From SZUA-318 sp964412015 (lineage in GTDB: Bacteria; Gemmatimonadota; Gemmatimonadetes; Longimicrobiales; Gaopeijiaceae), in the NCBI GenBank assembly GCA_964412015.1, contig CAYPMO010000008.1, positions 1-64,000 on the forward strand: a stretch of 64,000 bases of DNA, written 5' to 3'. How positions within the stretch are numbered: the stretch's first letter is position 1; each line of letters begins with the position of its first letter. The notes under the pieces were generated by a model. That model made no database searches. It worked only from the letters and a program-made list of their open reading frames with translations, and was not told the origin of the DNA. The position numbers and the translations under genes were made by a program. Shown here one piece after another: positions 41,005 through 49,264 of this stretch.

Positions 41005-43673
41005 TGAGCGGACCGGGACGGGGAGGGGGTGGGGCGCGGCGCCGGGGGATCTTCTCCCGGACTTCCGCCGCCGAGGACGCGGCGAGGGAGATCCGTGCCC
41101 ACCTGGAGATGCGGGCGGAGGAGCTGGAAGCCGAGGGGTGGGAGCCGGCGGAGGCCCGGGCGGAGGCCCTGCGGCGGTTCGGGGACCGGGATGCCGTCGA
41201 GCGCGCGTGCGTAGGGATCGGCCGGAGCCGTGAACGGACGGTGAGGAGGGGGCGGACGATGGGTGACATGTGGATGGACGTACGGTATGCGCTGCGGGGA
41301 TTGGCGAAGAGTCCCGGCAACACCTTGGTGGCCCTGGTCACGCTCGCCCTCGGGATCGGGGCCAACACGGCCATCTTCTCGGTGGTGAACGGTGTCCTGT
41401 TCAGGCCGCTCCCCTACGAGGATCCGGAGGAGCTCGTCTTCATCCGCGAGCGGTCCCGCACGGGAGGCTCGATGGCGGTGGCATGGGCCAACTTCAGGGA
41501 CTGGCGCGCGTCCACGAGCAGCTTCGAGGCCCTCACCGCCTACAGCGCCGGAACCACGACGGTTCTCGGTGGCAGCGAGCCCGCATGGGCAACGGTGGCG
41601 TTCGTCTCCGACGACTTCTGGCGGGTTTTCGGCGTCACGCCGGCGGCCGGACGCCTGCTGGTGGCGGAGGATCACTTCGAGGGGGCGGCGCCCGTGGCCG
41701 TGGTCAGCCGGGCCTTCGCACGCAATGTCCTGGGTGACGAGAACCCGGTCGGGCGTACCGTGGAAGCCTTCGGGAGCGCCGCCGAGGTCGTGGGTGTGAT
41801 CGGCGACGGCTTCGACGATCCTTCCGGCGTCCAGGTGTGGGCCCCCGTCGCGCCGCAGGGCGACAGTCGCACGGCCCACAATTGGGCGGTCGTCGGTCGT
41901 CTCCGCGACGGCGTTGCCGTCGAGAGGGCCGCGCAGGAGGTGGACGCCCTCATGGCGCGTCTCGCCGAGGCGGCTTCCGCTACCGAAGGTTCCGACTACC
42001 TGGCGGTGGGCACCTCGACCGTGTCGCTCCATACCCGCCTCGTCGGCGACGCCCGCCGTCCCCTCCTCATCCTTCTCGCCGCTGCCGCCTTCGTGCTGCT
42101 CGTGGCGTGCGCCAACCTGGCGTCCACCCTTCTCGCTCGCGGCACGGTGCGCTCGGCGGAGATGGCCGTGCGCTCGGCGCTCGGGGCGAGCCGTCGCCGT
42201 CTCGTGCGCCAGTTCCTCACCGAGAGCCTCGTGCTGGCCGCCTGCGGGGCGCTCGCGGGCGTCGGACTCGGCGCCGTGGTGCTGCGCGCGCTCGAGCGCG
42301 TGGGCGCGGCGTCGGTTCCCAGGCTGGACGCGGTGGCCGTCGACGGCCCGGTCCTGACGTTCACGTTGGTGACGGCGCTTCTCACGGCGATGGCCTTCGG
42401 GCTGCTTCCGGCGCTGCGCGCCGCCGAGACCGGCCCAGCACTCTCGCTCCGTGCGGCGCGCGCGGGCGTGGGCTCCGGCCGCCGCACGTGGGCGGTGCTG
42501 GTGGCGTCCGAGGTGGCGCTCGCGCTCGTGCTCCTCGTGGGGTCGGGGCTCCTGGTGCGGAGCTTCGTTGCGGTGATCTCGGAGGACGGCGGCTACGACG
42601 CCGACGACGTGCTCACGACGTCGGTGGCGCTGAGCGGCGTGAAATACCCGGAGCTCTCCGACGTCGTCATGCTGTGGGACGACCTCCTCTCCCGCATGGG
42701 CGCCGCCCCGGGCGTCGCGTCGGCCGGGGTCACGACGTCGCCGCCTCTGGGGGAGTACGCGCCCAACGGCCAGATCTCGCTCGACGGAGATCCCACGAAG
42801 CTCGCCGACGCCGTGTACGTGGTGGCGAGCCCCGGCACCTTCGACGCGCTGGACGTTCCGCTGCTGCAGGGCCGGACGTTCCAGGAAACCGACGATCCGG
42901 ACGGTCCCCACGTGGTCGTGGTGAGCCGGTCGTTCGTCGACCGCTATTGGCCGGGTGCGGATCCCATCGGGCGTCGGGTGAGCGGTGGGGGGATGGACGA
43001 CTACTGGAATGCGGATCCGCCGGTGTTCGGGACCGTGATCGGCGTGGTCGGCGACGTCCGGTTCAGCGACCTGACGCGCGAAGCGGAGCCCACGGTCTAC
43101 TGGCACTACCGACAGCGCCCGTACCGGATGCGCTTCGGTGGGACCCTGGTGGCCGAGGCCGCGGGAGGCGATCCGGCCGCGTTGGCGCCGGTCCTGAGGA
43201 GCACGGTACGGGCCGTCGACCCGGACGTGGCGGTGCCGCTCCGCACGCTGAGCGAGCTGGTGGCCGATTCGGTGGCGGGGCGTCGCTTCCTGCTGGTGGT
43301 GCTGGCCGGGTTCGCGGTCGTAGCACTTGTCCTGGCGGCGGTGGGGATCTACGGGGTCGTGTCGTACGCGGTAGCGCGCAGGACGCGCGAGATGGGCATC
43401 CGCCTGGCCCTGGGGGCGGCTCCGCGGTCGGTGCGCTCCCTGGTGCTGCGTGGGGCGCTGTTGCCGGTGGCGGCCGGCGTCGCGCTGGGCACGCTGGGTG
43501 GCCTCGGGCTCTCCGGATTCCTGAGGAGCCTGCTCTACGGGGTGCCTCCCACGGATCCCGCGACGTTCGTGGTCGTGCCCCTTCTTCTCGTCGGCGTCGC
43601 CCTGCTGGCGAGCTGGGTTCCGGCGAGGAGGGCGACGAGGGTCGATCCCGTCAGCGCGATACGGGCGGACTGA
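41004..43673 (+). CDS. ADOP-family FtsX/MacB-like permease
   Basis: 889 residues. A cytoplasmic N-terminal part of about 85 residues contains the helical motif AAREIRAHLEMRAEELEAEGWEPAEARAEALRRFGD typical of PadR-linked ADOPs, then VALVTLALGIGANTAIFSVVNGVLF (TM1), a periplasmic core, FtsX block 1 (AAAAFVLLVACANLASTLLARGTVRSAEMAVRSALGAS), a second core and FtsX block 2 (VVSYAVARRTREMGIRLALGAAPRSVRSLVL) ending VPARRATRVDPVSAIRAD. The ATG overlaps the padR stop. No ATPase or adaptor genes are nearby, so it is an orphan permease in the literal sense. Confidence 0.91.
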   Translation: MSGPGRGGGGARRRGIFSRTSAAEDAAREIRAHLEMRAEELEAEGWEPAEARAEALRRFGDRDAVERACVGIGRSRERTVRRGRTMGDMWMDVRYALRGLAKSPGNTLVALVTLALGIGANTAIFSVVNGVLFRPLPYEDPEELVFIRERSRTGGSMAVAWANFRDWRASTSSFEALTAYSAGTTTVLGGSEPAWATVAFVSDDFWRVFGVTPAAGRLLVAEDHFEGAAPVAVVSRAFARNVLGDENPVGRTVEAFGSAAEVVGVIGDGFDDPSGVQVWAPVAPQGDSRTAHNWAVVGRLRDGVAVERAAQEVDALMARLAEAASATEGSDYLAVGTSTVSLHTRLVGDARRPLLILLAAAAFVLLVACANLASTLLARGTVRSAEMAVRSALGASRRRLVRQFLTESLVLAACGALAGVGLGAVVLRALERVGAASVPRLDAVAVDGPVLTFTLVTALLTAMAFGLLPALRAAETGPALSLRAARAGVGSGRRTWAVLVASEVALALVLLVGSGLLVRSFVAVISEDGGYDADDVLTTSVALSGVKYPELSDVVMLWDDLLSRMGAAPGVASAGVTTSPPLGEYAPNGQISLDGDPTKLADAVYVVASPGTFDALDVPLLQGRTFQETDDPDGPHVVVVSRSFVDRYWPGADPIGRRVSGGGMDDYWNADPPVFGTVIGVVGDVRFSDLTREAEPTVYWHYRQRPYRMRFGGTLVAEAAGGDPAALAPVLRSTVRAVDPDVAVPLRTLSELVADSVAGRRFLLVVLAGFAVVALVLAAVGIYGVVSYAVARRTREMGIRLALGAAPRSVRSLVLRGALLPVAAGVALGTLGGLGLSGFLRSLLYGVPPTDPATFVVVPLLLVGVALLASWVPARRATRVDPVSAIRAD

Positions 43674-43736
43674 CACCCGGGCTCGGGGCGTCTTTCCCGG
43701 CTCCGCTCGGATCTCCGTGGTCCACGACGCCGAGGA

Positions 43737-44732
43737 TCACGCTGACGGCTGGTGCTTGCTCAGAGCGTTCCAGGCCGTCTCCGCGATCGCGGCGTCCTGG
43801 GCCCCCGACCCGGTGAGGTCGCAAATGATCGTCTCGTCGGCCACCCGGCCGAGGACGTCGCCCGCGACGACGGCGCCGAGCTCGGCGTAGATGCCGTCGA
43901 GCGGAAGCTGGCCGGCCCGGACGGCGTGATGAGCCTCGCCGAGCCGCACGCACTGTGCGCTGACGTCGCACACGAGCTTGTCGGCGGAGGTGACGACCTC
44001 GACCGCCAGCTCCCGCTTCGAGGGCCCGTCGGCTCCGACGGCGATCACGGTGGCTCCGGGCTTCAGCATGCCCGGGAAGATCAACGGCACCTGTGACGGC
44101 GTGGCCGTGACGACCAGGTCGGCGTTCGCGACGGTGCTTGCAACGTCGGCGAACTCGTAGACGTGGACACCGAGCGTCTTGCTCATCTGGGCCACGTACC
44201 GCTTGCGCGACGACTCCTTCCGCGACCAGACCTTCACCTGGGTGAGGTCCCGGACCCGATGGATGAGCTCGGCCTGGAACCGGCCCTGCACGCCTGCCCC
44301 CACGACGGCGAGCGTCAGCGGATGGTTCGGCGAGAGATAGCGGGCGGCGAGCGCTCCTGCGGCGGCGGTGCGGAGGTCCGTGAGGTACCCGTTGTCGCAC
44401 AGGACCGCCAGCGGGAAGCCGGTGGTGGCGTCGAACACGAGGACGAGACCGGACCCCGTGGGTACTCCCAGCTCCACGTTGCCGTAGAAGCCGGTGGCGA
44501 CCTTGAACGCGAAGATCTCGGCTCCCTGGATGTGGGCGCCCTTCACGTGGACCTCCCCGTGCACCTCCGGGATCTCCGCGCCCAGGGGCATGGGGGAGAC
44601 GACCTCGTTGCGGGCGAGCGCCAGGAACGCGCGCTCCGCCGCGGCGAGCGCGGCACGATGGCTGACCGCGGCGCGCACCGCCTCCTCGGAGAAGACGGCC
44701 GGCCCGGATCTGACTCCGTTTCCCACAGTCAT
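43737..44732 (-). CDS. Ornithine cyclodeaminase/mu-crystallin family protein
   Basis: 331 residues from the ATG at 44732, which has GGAAAGGA upstream and overlaps the stop of the UvrC-like gene by four bases. Family features: substrate-side Lys in EVHVKGAHIQGAEIFAFKVATGFYGN, the NAD(P) fold LAVVGAGVQGRFQAELIHRVRDLTQVKVWSR, and ADLVVTATPSQVPLI with the catalytic-region GADGPSKRELAVEVV. Members are ornithine cyclodeaminases, alanine dehydrogenases or ketimine reductases, and these cannot be told apart here. The link with a DNA-repair-type gene has no obvious biochemical meaning and may be simple read-through packing. Confidence 0.88.
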   Translation of the reverse strand: MTVGNGVRSGPAVFSEEAVRAAVSHRAALAAAERAFLALARNEVVSPMPLGAEIPEVHGEVHVKGAHIQGAEIFAFKVATGFYGNVELGVPTGSGLVLVFDATTGFPLAVLCDNGYLTDLRTAAAGALAARYLSPNHPLTLAVVGAGVQGRFQAELIHRVRDLTQVKVWSRKESSRKRYVAQMSKTLGVHVYEFADVASTVANADLVVTATPSQVPLIFPGMLKPGATVIAVGADGPSKRELAVEVVTSADKLVCDVSAQCVRLGEAHHAVRAGQLPLDGIYAELGAVVAGDVLGRVADETIICDLTGSGAQDAAIAETAWNALSKHQPSA

Positions 44733-45916
44733 CGCGTCCTTTCCCGAACGAACCCTTTCTTCTCGAGCCAACGCTTCGGGGCGAGGGCCCGTCTTCGCTC
44801 CTTCGGTCGCAGGCGGAACCACCGTGCGACGAGGAGGATCTCGGCGGCGGCGTCCGGCGCCAGGCCCTGCGGCCCGATGTCGGCGCCCCCGTATGCCTTC
44901 TCCACCACCGTCGCCACGCGCTCGCGGGCCCTTCGGCCCCGGGGGTACGGCATCTCCCGGAGGATCCTCCCCTTCCGGATGAGGTAGACTCGGTCGTCTC
45001 CCCCGAAGCCGGGCACCCTGTACACGAAGCTCAGGTCCTCCACGCGGCCGCGAAAGGCCACCAGCTGGTCACGGAAGCGGCGCAACCGTTCGCTCCGATC
45101 CCGCAGGAGCGCGGCGTACTCGTATTCCCTCCGCGCGGCCGCCTCCCGCATACGGTCCTCGAGGTCCCTCAAGGGAGCGTCGGCACGGCCCTCGAGAAAC
45201 CGGCGCGCCGTCTCCACGGCCGCCGCGTACTCCTTGGCGGTCGGTCGGCCGCAGCAGGGAGCGAGGCACGTGCGGAGCTCCGCCCGCAGGCAGTGCGGCG
45301 GCCGGCCGCCCCGGAATATCTCGAGCTGGTCGCCGAAGAACATCGGAGTGGTGCCGGCGCAATCGCGAATGCCGAGCACGTGCCCCAGCTCCCGAACCGT
45401 GTGTCCGAGAGCGGCTACCCTGGGAAAGGGGCCGTAGTAGGTGGCGCCGTCCTCCACCACGCGGGTCACCGCGAGGACGCGGGGCGCGCGCTCGTTGGTG
45501 ATCTTCACGAAAGCATAGATGCGCCTGCGCTTGTGCTGGACGTTGAACCGCGGTTGGTGACCCTGGATGAGCTTCATCTCGTGGACCAGGGCGGCGAACT
45601 CGTTGGGGATGTACTCCCACTCGACGCGCAACGCTTCGTGGATCAGCTCCCAGGCCTTGTCGCCCCTGGGGGTGCGGAAATAGGAGAGGAGCCGCGACCG
45701 GACGTGCACGGACTTACCCACGTAGAGAAGCTCGTGTCCCGCACCGTAGAAGCGGTAGACACCCGGGCGGTTCTCCGCGTGGTTCCGGATGTGGGACCGA
45801 ACGGCCGCGTTGGGATGCAAGGGGAGTGGGGTGGGGTGGCGCTTTCGCTTTTCGTTCGGGAAGATAAGGAGGTGCGACAGCACCCGCCACCACGGCCGGT
45901 CGTCCCATCCACGCAT
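44729..45916 (-). CDS. GIY-YIG nuclease related to the N-terminal half of UvrC (Cho-like)
   Basis: About 395 residues. It has the GIY-YIG nuclease RPGVYRFYGAGHELLYVGKSVHVRSRLLSYF (about residues 50-80), the UvrC cysteine pattern (DCAG ... HCLRAELRTCLAPCCG) that in UvrC holds an iron-sulfur cluster, and a UVR helix hairpin (LEDRMREAAARREYEYAALLRDRSERLRRF). It then stops after about 120 more residues: the RNase H-like endonuclease and HhH domains of full UvrC (about 600 residues) are absent. That layout is like Cho, which makes only the 3' incision. ATG 45916 is used; GTG 45883 is an alternative. The HD phosphohydrolase gene is divergent, 36 bases away. Confidence 0.87.
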   Translation of the reverse strand: MRGWDDRPWWRVLSHLLIFPNEKRKRHPTPLPLHPNAAVRSHIRNHAENRPGVYRFYGAGHELLYVGKSVHVRSRLLSYFRTPRGDKAWELIHEALRVEWEYIPNEFAALVHEMKLIQGHQPRFNVQHKRRRIYAFVKITNERAPRVLAVTRVVEDGATYYGPFPRVAALGHTVRELGHVLGIRDCAGTTPMFFGDQLEIFRGGRPPHCLRAELRTCLAPCCGRPTAKEYAAAVETARRFLEGRADAPLRDLEDRMREAAARREYEYAALLRDRSERLRRFRDQLVAFRGRVEDLSFVYRVPGFGGDDRVYLIRKGRILREMPYPRGRRARERVATVVEKAYGGADIGPQGLAPDAAAEILLVARWFRLRPKERRRALAPKRWLEKKGFVRERTR

Positions 45917-45952
45917 TGCCGGACGCGGTGCGTCACCCCCAAATACTTCGAC

Positions 45953-47251
45953 ATGGCATCGATGATCGGTGGAAAGCTCATCCGGGACCCCCTCTGGAAC
46001 ACCATCCGGCTGAACGCCACCGCCACGCGGATCGTGGACACGGCCGAGTTCCAGCGGCTCCGGTACATCCGCCAGCTCGGTTTCGCGCACCTGGTGTATC
46101 CGGGGGCCACGCATACGCGGTTCGACCACGCCCTGGGGGTCTACCACCTTACGGTGACCGCCCTCCGCCATCTGAGGGAGCTGGGTGGCGCGCCGCCCGA
46201 GGCGTGGGAAGGGGAAGAGCTCGTTCCGTACGCCGCGCTTCTCCACGACATCGGGCACTATGCCTTCTCGCACGCGCTGGAGGAGTTGGAAAGCGATGTG
46301 CCGGCGGGGCACGAGGAGGTGAGCCGCCGCTTCTTCACGTCTCCGTCCCTTCGCGACGCCTTGGCGCCTCTGGGGCTGGCAGCGGGCGACCGCCTGCATG
46401 AGCTCATCCGTGGGAACAGCCACATTCCGCTTCGGGGTCTGGTGAGCGGGAGCCTGGACCTGGACAAGATGGAGTACCTCCGCCGCGACGCGCGCTTCTG
46501 CGGGGTGCCGTACGGAGAGGTGGACGTGGATCGGCTTCTGCAGGGACTGGTCCTCGTGGCCGACCCCGAGACCGGCCGCCACGAGGTCGGGGTCGTCGAG
46601 AAAGCGGTCGCGGCGCTGGAGTCCCTGCTGTTCGCGAAGTACCAGATGTTCCGCAACGTCTACTGGCATCACGGCGTGCGCGCGGCGACGTCGCTGTACA
46701 AGCGCATCGTCGAAGAGGCGGTGGCGTCGGGGCTGCTCGATCCGGAGGAGCTGGTCGGGCCGACGGACGAAGAGCTGCTCTACGAGATCGGAAGGCGCGC
46801 GCACGAAGACGACTCGGAGGTAGCCGAGCGCCTCGACACCCGGTGGCTGCCCGCGCTGCGGCACCGACGTCTTCCGAAACGAGCCCTCGAGCTGACGGCC
46901 GCCGATCTCGAGGGGCGCGTCGTGGAGGATTGGGCGGCGGTCGAATCACCGTGGAAGCGTGCCGTGGAAGACGAGCTCGCGTCGGAGGTCGGGCTCGAAC
47001 CCGGGGAGGTCGTGATCGACTTTCCGGCCAAGCGCGCGATGTTCCAGCTCGACGTCCTGGTCGAGATGAAGGATGGGGAGGTGCGACGCCTCGGGCCGGA
47101 GGGACTTCCGGGGCTGCTCGATCTGCCGCGGGTGGCGGGCGAGCTGTATACCACGGCGAGGGTGCTTCGGGTCTTCACGTTCGAGCGCAGGAGCCTGGAT
47201 CCGGGGGAGGTGCTGGAGCGGATCACGCGACCGCGACCAGCGCGACCGTGA
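45953..47251 (+). CDS. HD-domain phosphohydrolase (COG1078/dGTPase-like)
   Basis: 432 residues. The HD metal site is complete: H in FDHALGVYHLT, HD in AALLHDIGHYAFSH and a later Asp in GSLDLDKMEYLRRDA. The N-terminus (IRDPLWNTIRLNATATRIVDTAEFQRLRYIRQLGFAHLVYPGATHTRFDH) is the standard opening of COG1078 proteins, relatives of dGTP triphosphohydrolase and SAMHD1. Likely activity is hydrolysis of a nucleotide or dNTP; the substrate is not predictable. ATG 45962 is an alternative start with no better ribosome site. Its 3' end overlaps the convergent PP2C gene by 29 bases. Confidence 0.9.
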   Translation: MASMIGGKLIRDPLWNTIRLNATATRIVDTAEFQRLRYIRQLGFAHLVYPGATHTRFDHALGVYHLTVTALRHLRELGGAPPEAWEGEELVPYAALLHDIGHYAFSHALEELESDVPAGHEEVSRRFFTSPSLRDALAPLGLAAGDRLHELIRGNSHIPLRGLVSGSLDLDKMEYLRRDARFCGVPYGEVDVDRLLQGLVLVADPETGRHEVGVVEKAVAALESLLFAKYQMFRNVYWHHGVRAATSLYKRIVEEAVASGLLDPEELVGPTDEELLYEIGRRAHEDDSEVAERLDTRWLPALRHRRLPKRALELTAADLEGRVVEDWAAVESPWKRAVEDELASEVGLEPGEVVIDFPAKRAMFQLDVLVEMKDGEVRRLGPEGLPGLLDLPRVAGELYTTARVLRVFTFERRSLDPGEVLERITRPRPARP

Positions 47252-47969
47252 CGTTGTCGTGCCCGCCACGCGCCACCGCGGCCGCGATCAGGGAGCGGGC
47301 CGCCGACTCGATGTCGGCGGCCGGGTGCCCGATCCGGGCACGCAGGATCCGCGCCAACGTGTCGTCGTCCAGCATCCCGACCAGGCCGTCGGTGCAGAGC
47401 AGGAAAAGGTCGCCTGCCTCGAGGGATCCCGTCAGGACCTGAACCCGGGGCGGCTCGTCGGATCCCAGGCATTGCGTGAGGATATGGCCCCACGGGTGAT
47501 GGCGGGCCTGCTCGGGCGTGAGCTGGTTCGACTCAACCTTCTGCTGTACCCAGGTGTCATCCCTGGTGATTTGGCGGAAGGCGCCTCGGCGGAGCAGGTA
47601 GGCCCGGGAATCACCCACGTGGCCGACGCACCAAGCTTCGTCGACCACGTCGGCGAGAAAGGCGGTAAGGGTGGTTCCCATCCCCGAGAGACTCGGCTCG
47701 CGGGCTCCACGGTCGCGTACGGCCGCGTGCGCGCTGAGGACGACTTCGGACATGACATGCTCCACCGGGCCCCGGCTGCGGGCCTCCCGAAGCCGCTCCA
47801 TCGTGCGCTCCGCAGCCGTGCGGCTGGCCACGTCGCCCCCGGGATGGCCGCCCATTCCATCGGCTACCACGGCGATCCCGAGTTCCGGCGCGAGCGCGAG
47901 ACTATCCTCGTTCCTCCGACGGACGCAGCCGATGTCCGTGAGACCTGCCAGTGTGAGTCGGTGGAGCAC
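47223..47969 (-). CDS. PP2C-family serine/threonine protein phosphatase
   Basis: 248 residues, a single PPM/PP2C catalytic domain of the short bacterial Stp/PrpC kind. Metal and phosphate residues are visible: Arg in GCVRRRNEDSLAL (with the metal Asp), VVADGMGGHPGGDVAS, GTTLTAFLADVVDEAWCVGHVGDSRAYLLRRG, LLCTDGLVGMLDDDTL and GHDNVTVALV. It dephosphorylates Ser/Thr phosphoproteins, normally the partner of Hanks-type kinases. No active kinase gene is beside it in this window; the kinase-fold protein at 9617 lacks the catalytic Asp. GTG start at 47969; the gene is divergent from the sigma-factor gene. Confidence 0.94.
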   Translation of the reverse strand: MLHRLTLAGLTDIGCVRRRNEDSLALAPELGIAVVADGMGGHPGGDVASRTAAERTMERLREARSRGPVEHVMSEVVLSAHAAVRDRGAREPSLSGMGTTLTAFLADVVDEAWCVGHVGDSRAYLLRRGAFRQITRDDTWVQQKVESNQLTPEQARHHPWGHILTQCLGSDEPPRVQVLTGSLEAGDLFLLCTDGLVGMLDDDTLARILRARIGHPAADIESAARSLIAAAVARGGHDNVTVALVAVA

Positions 47970-48127
47970 GATCGCGGAGGAGGATCGGGAAACGAGGGGT
48001 CCGGATCGGGAAGGTAGACCAGGGCCGGGAATCGAGGCAACGCGCGAACCGCAAACAAGCCGCGGGAGGCCGGAACTCGGCTCCCTCGGAGGGGTTTACC
48101 AGAAACCGGCGTACGACGGATCGCCCG

Positions 48128-48150
48128 CCGCCCCGGAGGCCTCGGGGCGG
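48128..48150. repeat. Perfect GC-rich hairpin in the sigma-factor upstream region
   Basis: CCGCCCCG (48128-48135) pairs with CGGGGCGG (48143-48150) around a 7-base loop. It sits about 190 bases upstream of the sigma-factor start and 160 bases from the PP2C start, with no T-tract on either side. It may be a protein site or a remnant terminator; function unknown. Confidence 0.45.
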
Positions 48151-48217
48151 ACCCTCCCTTGCGGGCGCCGCGAGGGAACCCGGCCGCCAGGTCGGGCGTA
48201 CGATACGGGGGCATTTG

Positions 48218-48246
48218 TTGACAACGGAGCACTCAGTCCCCATGTT
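48218..48246 (+). promoter_or_regulatory. Weak candidate sigma-70 promoter for the sigma-factor gene
   Basis: A perfect -35 hexamer TTGACA at 48218-48223 is followed after 17 bases by CATGTT, a poor -10 match. It lies about 100 bases upstream of the sigma-factor ATG. The -35 is striking in this GC-rich DNA, but the weak -10 keeps confidence low. Confidence 0.3.
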
Positions 48247-48343
48247 GAAGGGCTGCGGTCACGCCAGCCAGCGCTGGCCCGCGCCCGGCCGTCGAACCCG
48301 CCGCTCCCTCCGCGGGGAGAGGCGAAAAGGAGTATGGATCTGT

Positions 48344-49261
48344 ATGGCCACTGCCCCTGCCAAGAAGGGTCCGGCCACCAAGCGTCGCAAGCGTAAGGGC
48401 AAGAATCTGCTCTCCGGCTTCGACGCCTCCGTCGAGGAGCAGAGCGCGCTCGACCAGTATCTGCGTGACGTCAGCAGGCACGAGCTGATCACGCCGGAGC
48501 GAGAGACGGAGCTCGGAGCGAGGGCCCAGAAGGGTGACGAGGACGCGATCCAGGAGTTGGCGCGCGCCAACCTGCGCTTCGTGATCAGCGTCGCCAAGAA
48601 GTACCAGAACCGGGGCGTTTCCCTGACGGACCTGATCCAGGAGGGCAACGTCGGGCTGGTTACGGCCGCGCGGAAGTTCGATCCCGAGCAGGGCGTCAAG
48701 TTCATCTCGTACGCGGTGTGGTGGATCCGGCAGGCCATCCTCGCGTCGCTCGCCAACCACGGCCGGGCCGTGCGCGTGCCCCTGAATCGCGCCAGTGACC
48801 TGGCGAGGATCTTCCGGGAGAAGGAGCGCCTCAAGCAAGAGAAGGGCCGCGAGCCGAGCACCGACGAGCTGGCCGAGGCCACGGACCTCACGCCGGAGCT
48901 GGTCGAATCACTCCAGACGCTCAACGCGGCGGAGATCCGTCTGGATGCGCCGATCGGCGACTCCGAGGATTCGCAGCTCGTGGAGCGGTTCATCACGGAG
49001 GAAGCCGCAGAGCCCGAAGTGGAGGTCGAGAGCCGATTGCTGACGGAGGCGATCACCGAAGCCCTGTCCACGCTCGAGCCGCGTGACGCGAAGGTGCTCC
49101 GACTGTACTTCGGTCTCGAGGGCGAGCGCGAGCACACGCTCGAGGAGATCGGGAACATGTTGGGCGTTACGCGCGAGCGGATCCGCCAATTGCGCGACCG
49201 CGCGCTGCGCCGTCTGCGCGAGGGCGAGCGCGGAAGCGCTCTGGAGTCGTTCGCGGCGTAA
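48344..49261 (+). CDS. Sigma-70 family RNA polymerase sigma factor, RpoD/SigA-like short form
   Basis: 305 residues: a Lys-rich N-terminus (PAKKGPATKRRKRKGKNLL), region 1.2 (SALDQYLRDVSRHELITPERETELGARAQKGD), region 2 (LRFVISVAKKYQNRGVSLTDLIQEGNVGLVTAARKFDPEQGVKFISYAVWWIRQAI), region 3 and region 4 (LEEIGNMLGVTRERIRQLRDRALRRLRE). KFISYAVWWIRQAI is the primary-sigma style -10 recognition helix; region 1.1 is missing, as in the short primary sigma factors of Bacteroidota and Gemmatimonadota. It may be the housekeeping sigma or a close group 2 relative. ATG 48344 has AAGGAG 11-12 bases upstream; the longer frame adds residues without homology. It converges with the importer ATPase gene, 3 bases apart. 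Confidence 0.93.
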   Translation: MATAPAKKGPATKRRKRKGKNLLSGFDASVEEQSALDQYLRDVSRHELITPERETELGARAQKGDEDAIQELARANLRFVISVAKKYQNRGVSLTDLIQEGNVGLVTAARKFDPEQGVKFISYAVWWIRQAILASLANHGRAVRVPLNRASDLARIFREKERLKQEKGREPSTDELAEATDLTPELVESLQTLNAAEIRLDAPIGDSEDSQLVERFITEEAAEPEVEVESRLLTEAITEALSTLEPRDAKVLRLYFGLEGEREHTLEEIGNMLGVTRERIRQLRDRALRRLREGERGSALESFAA

Positions 49262-49264
49262 TCC

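Larger units (their letters stand above)
47970..48343. other. 374-base intergenic region between PP2C and sigma-factor genes
   Basis: No convincing gene was found here. It must hold the promoters of the divergent PP2C and sigma-factor genes. It contains the GC-rich hairpin at 48128-48150, a further potential hairpin just after it (GCGG/CCGC flanked by CCCT/AGGG, about 48152-48178) and a candidate promoter at 48218-48246. Confidence 0.6.

Noticed and set aside
40959..43676. A 905-codon open frame opposite the third ADOP permease gene, and similar long antisense frames at 11262-13259, 13362-15455, 19175-21433 and 7511-9142
   Set aside because: Their translations are rich in Arg, His, Gly, Pro and Gln without any domain, as expected for antisense frames of high-GC genes; the opposite strand encodes well-recognised proteins.
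47902..48243. A 113-codon minus-strand frame in the PP2C/sigma gap
   Set aside because: It overlaps the PP2C start, is Arg/Pro-rich with no recognisable domain, and has no ribosome site.
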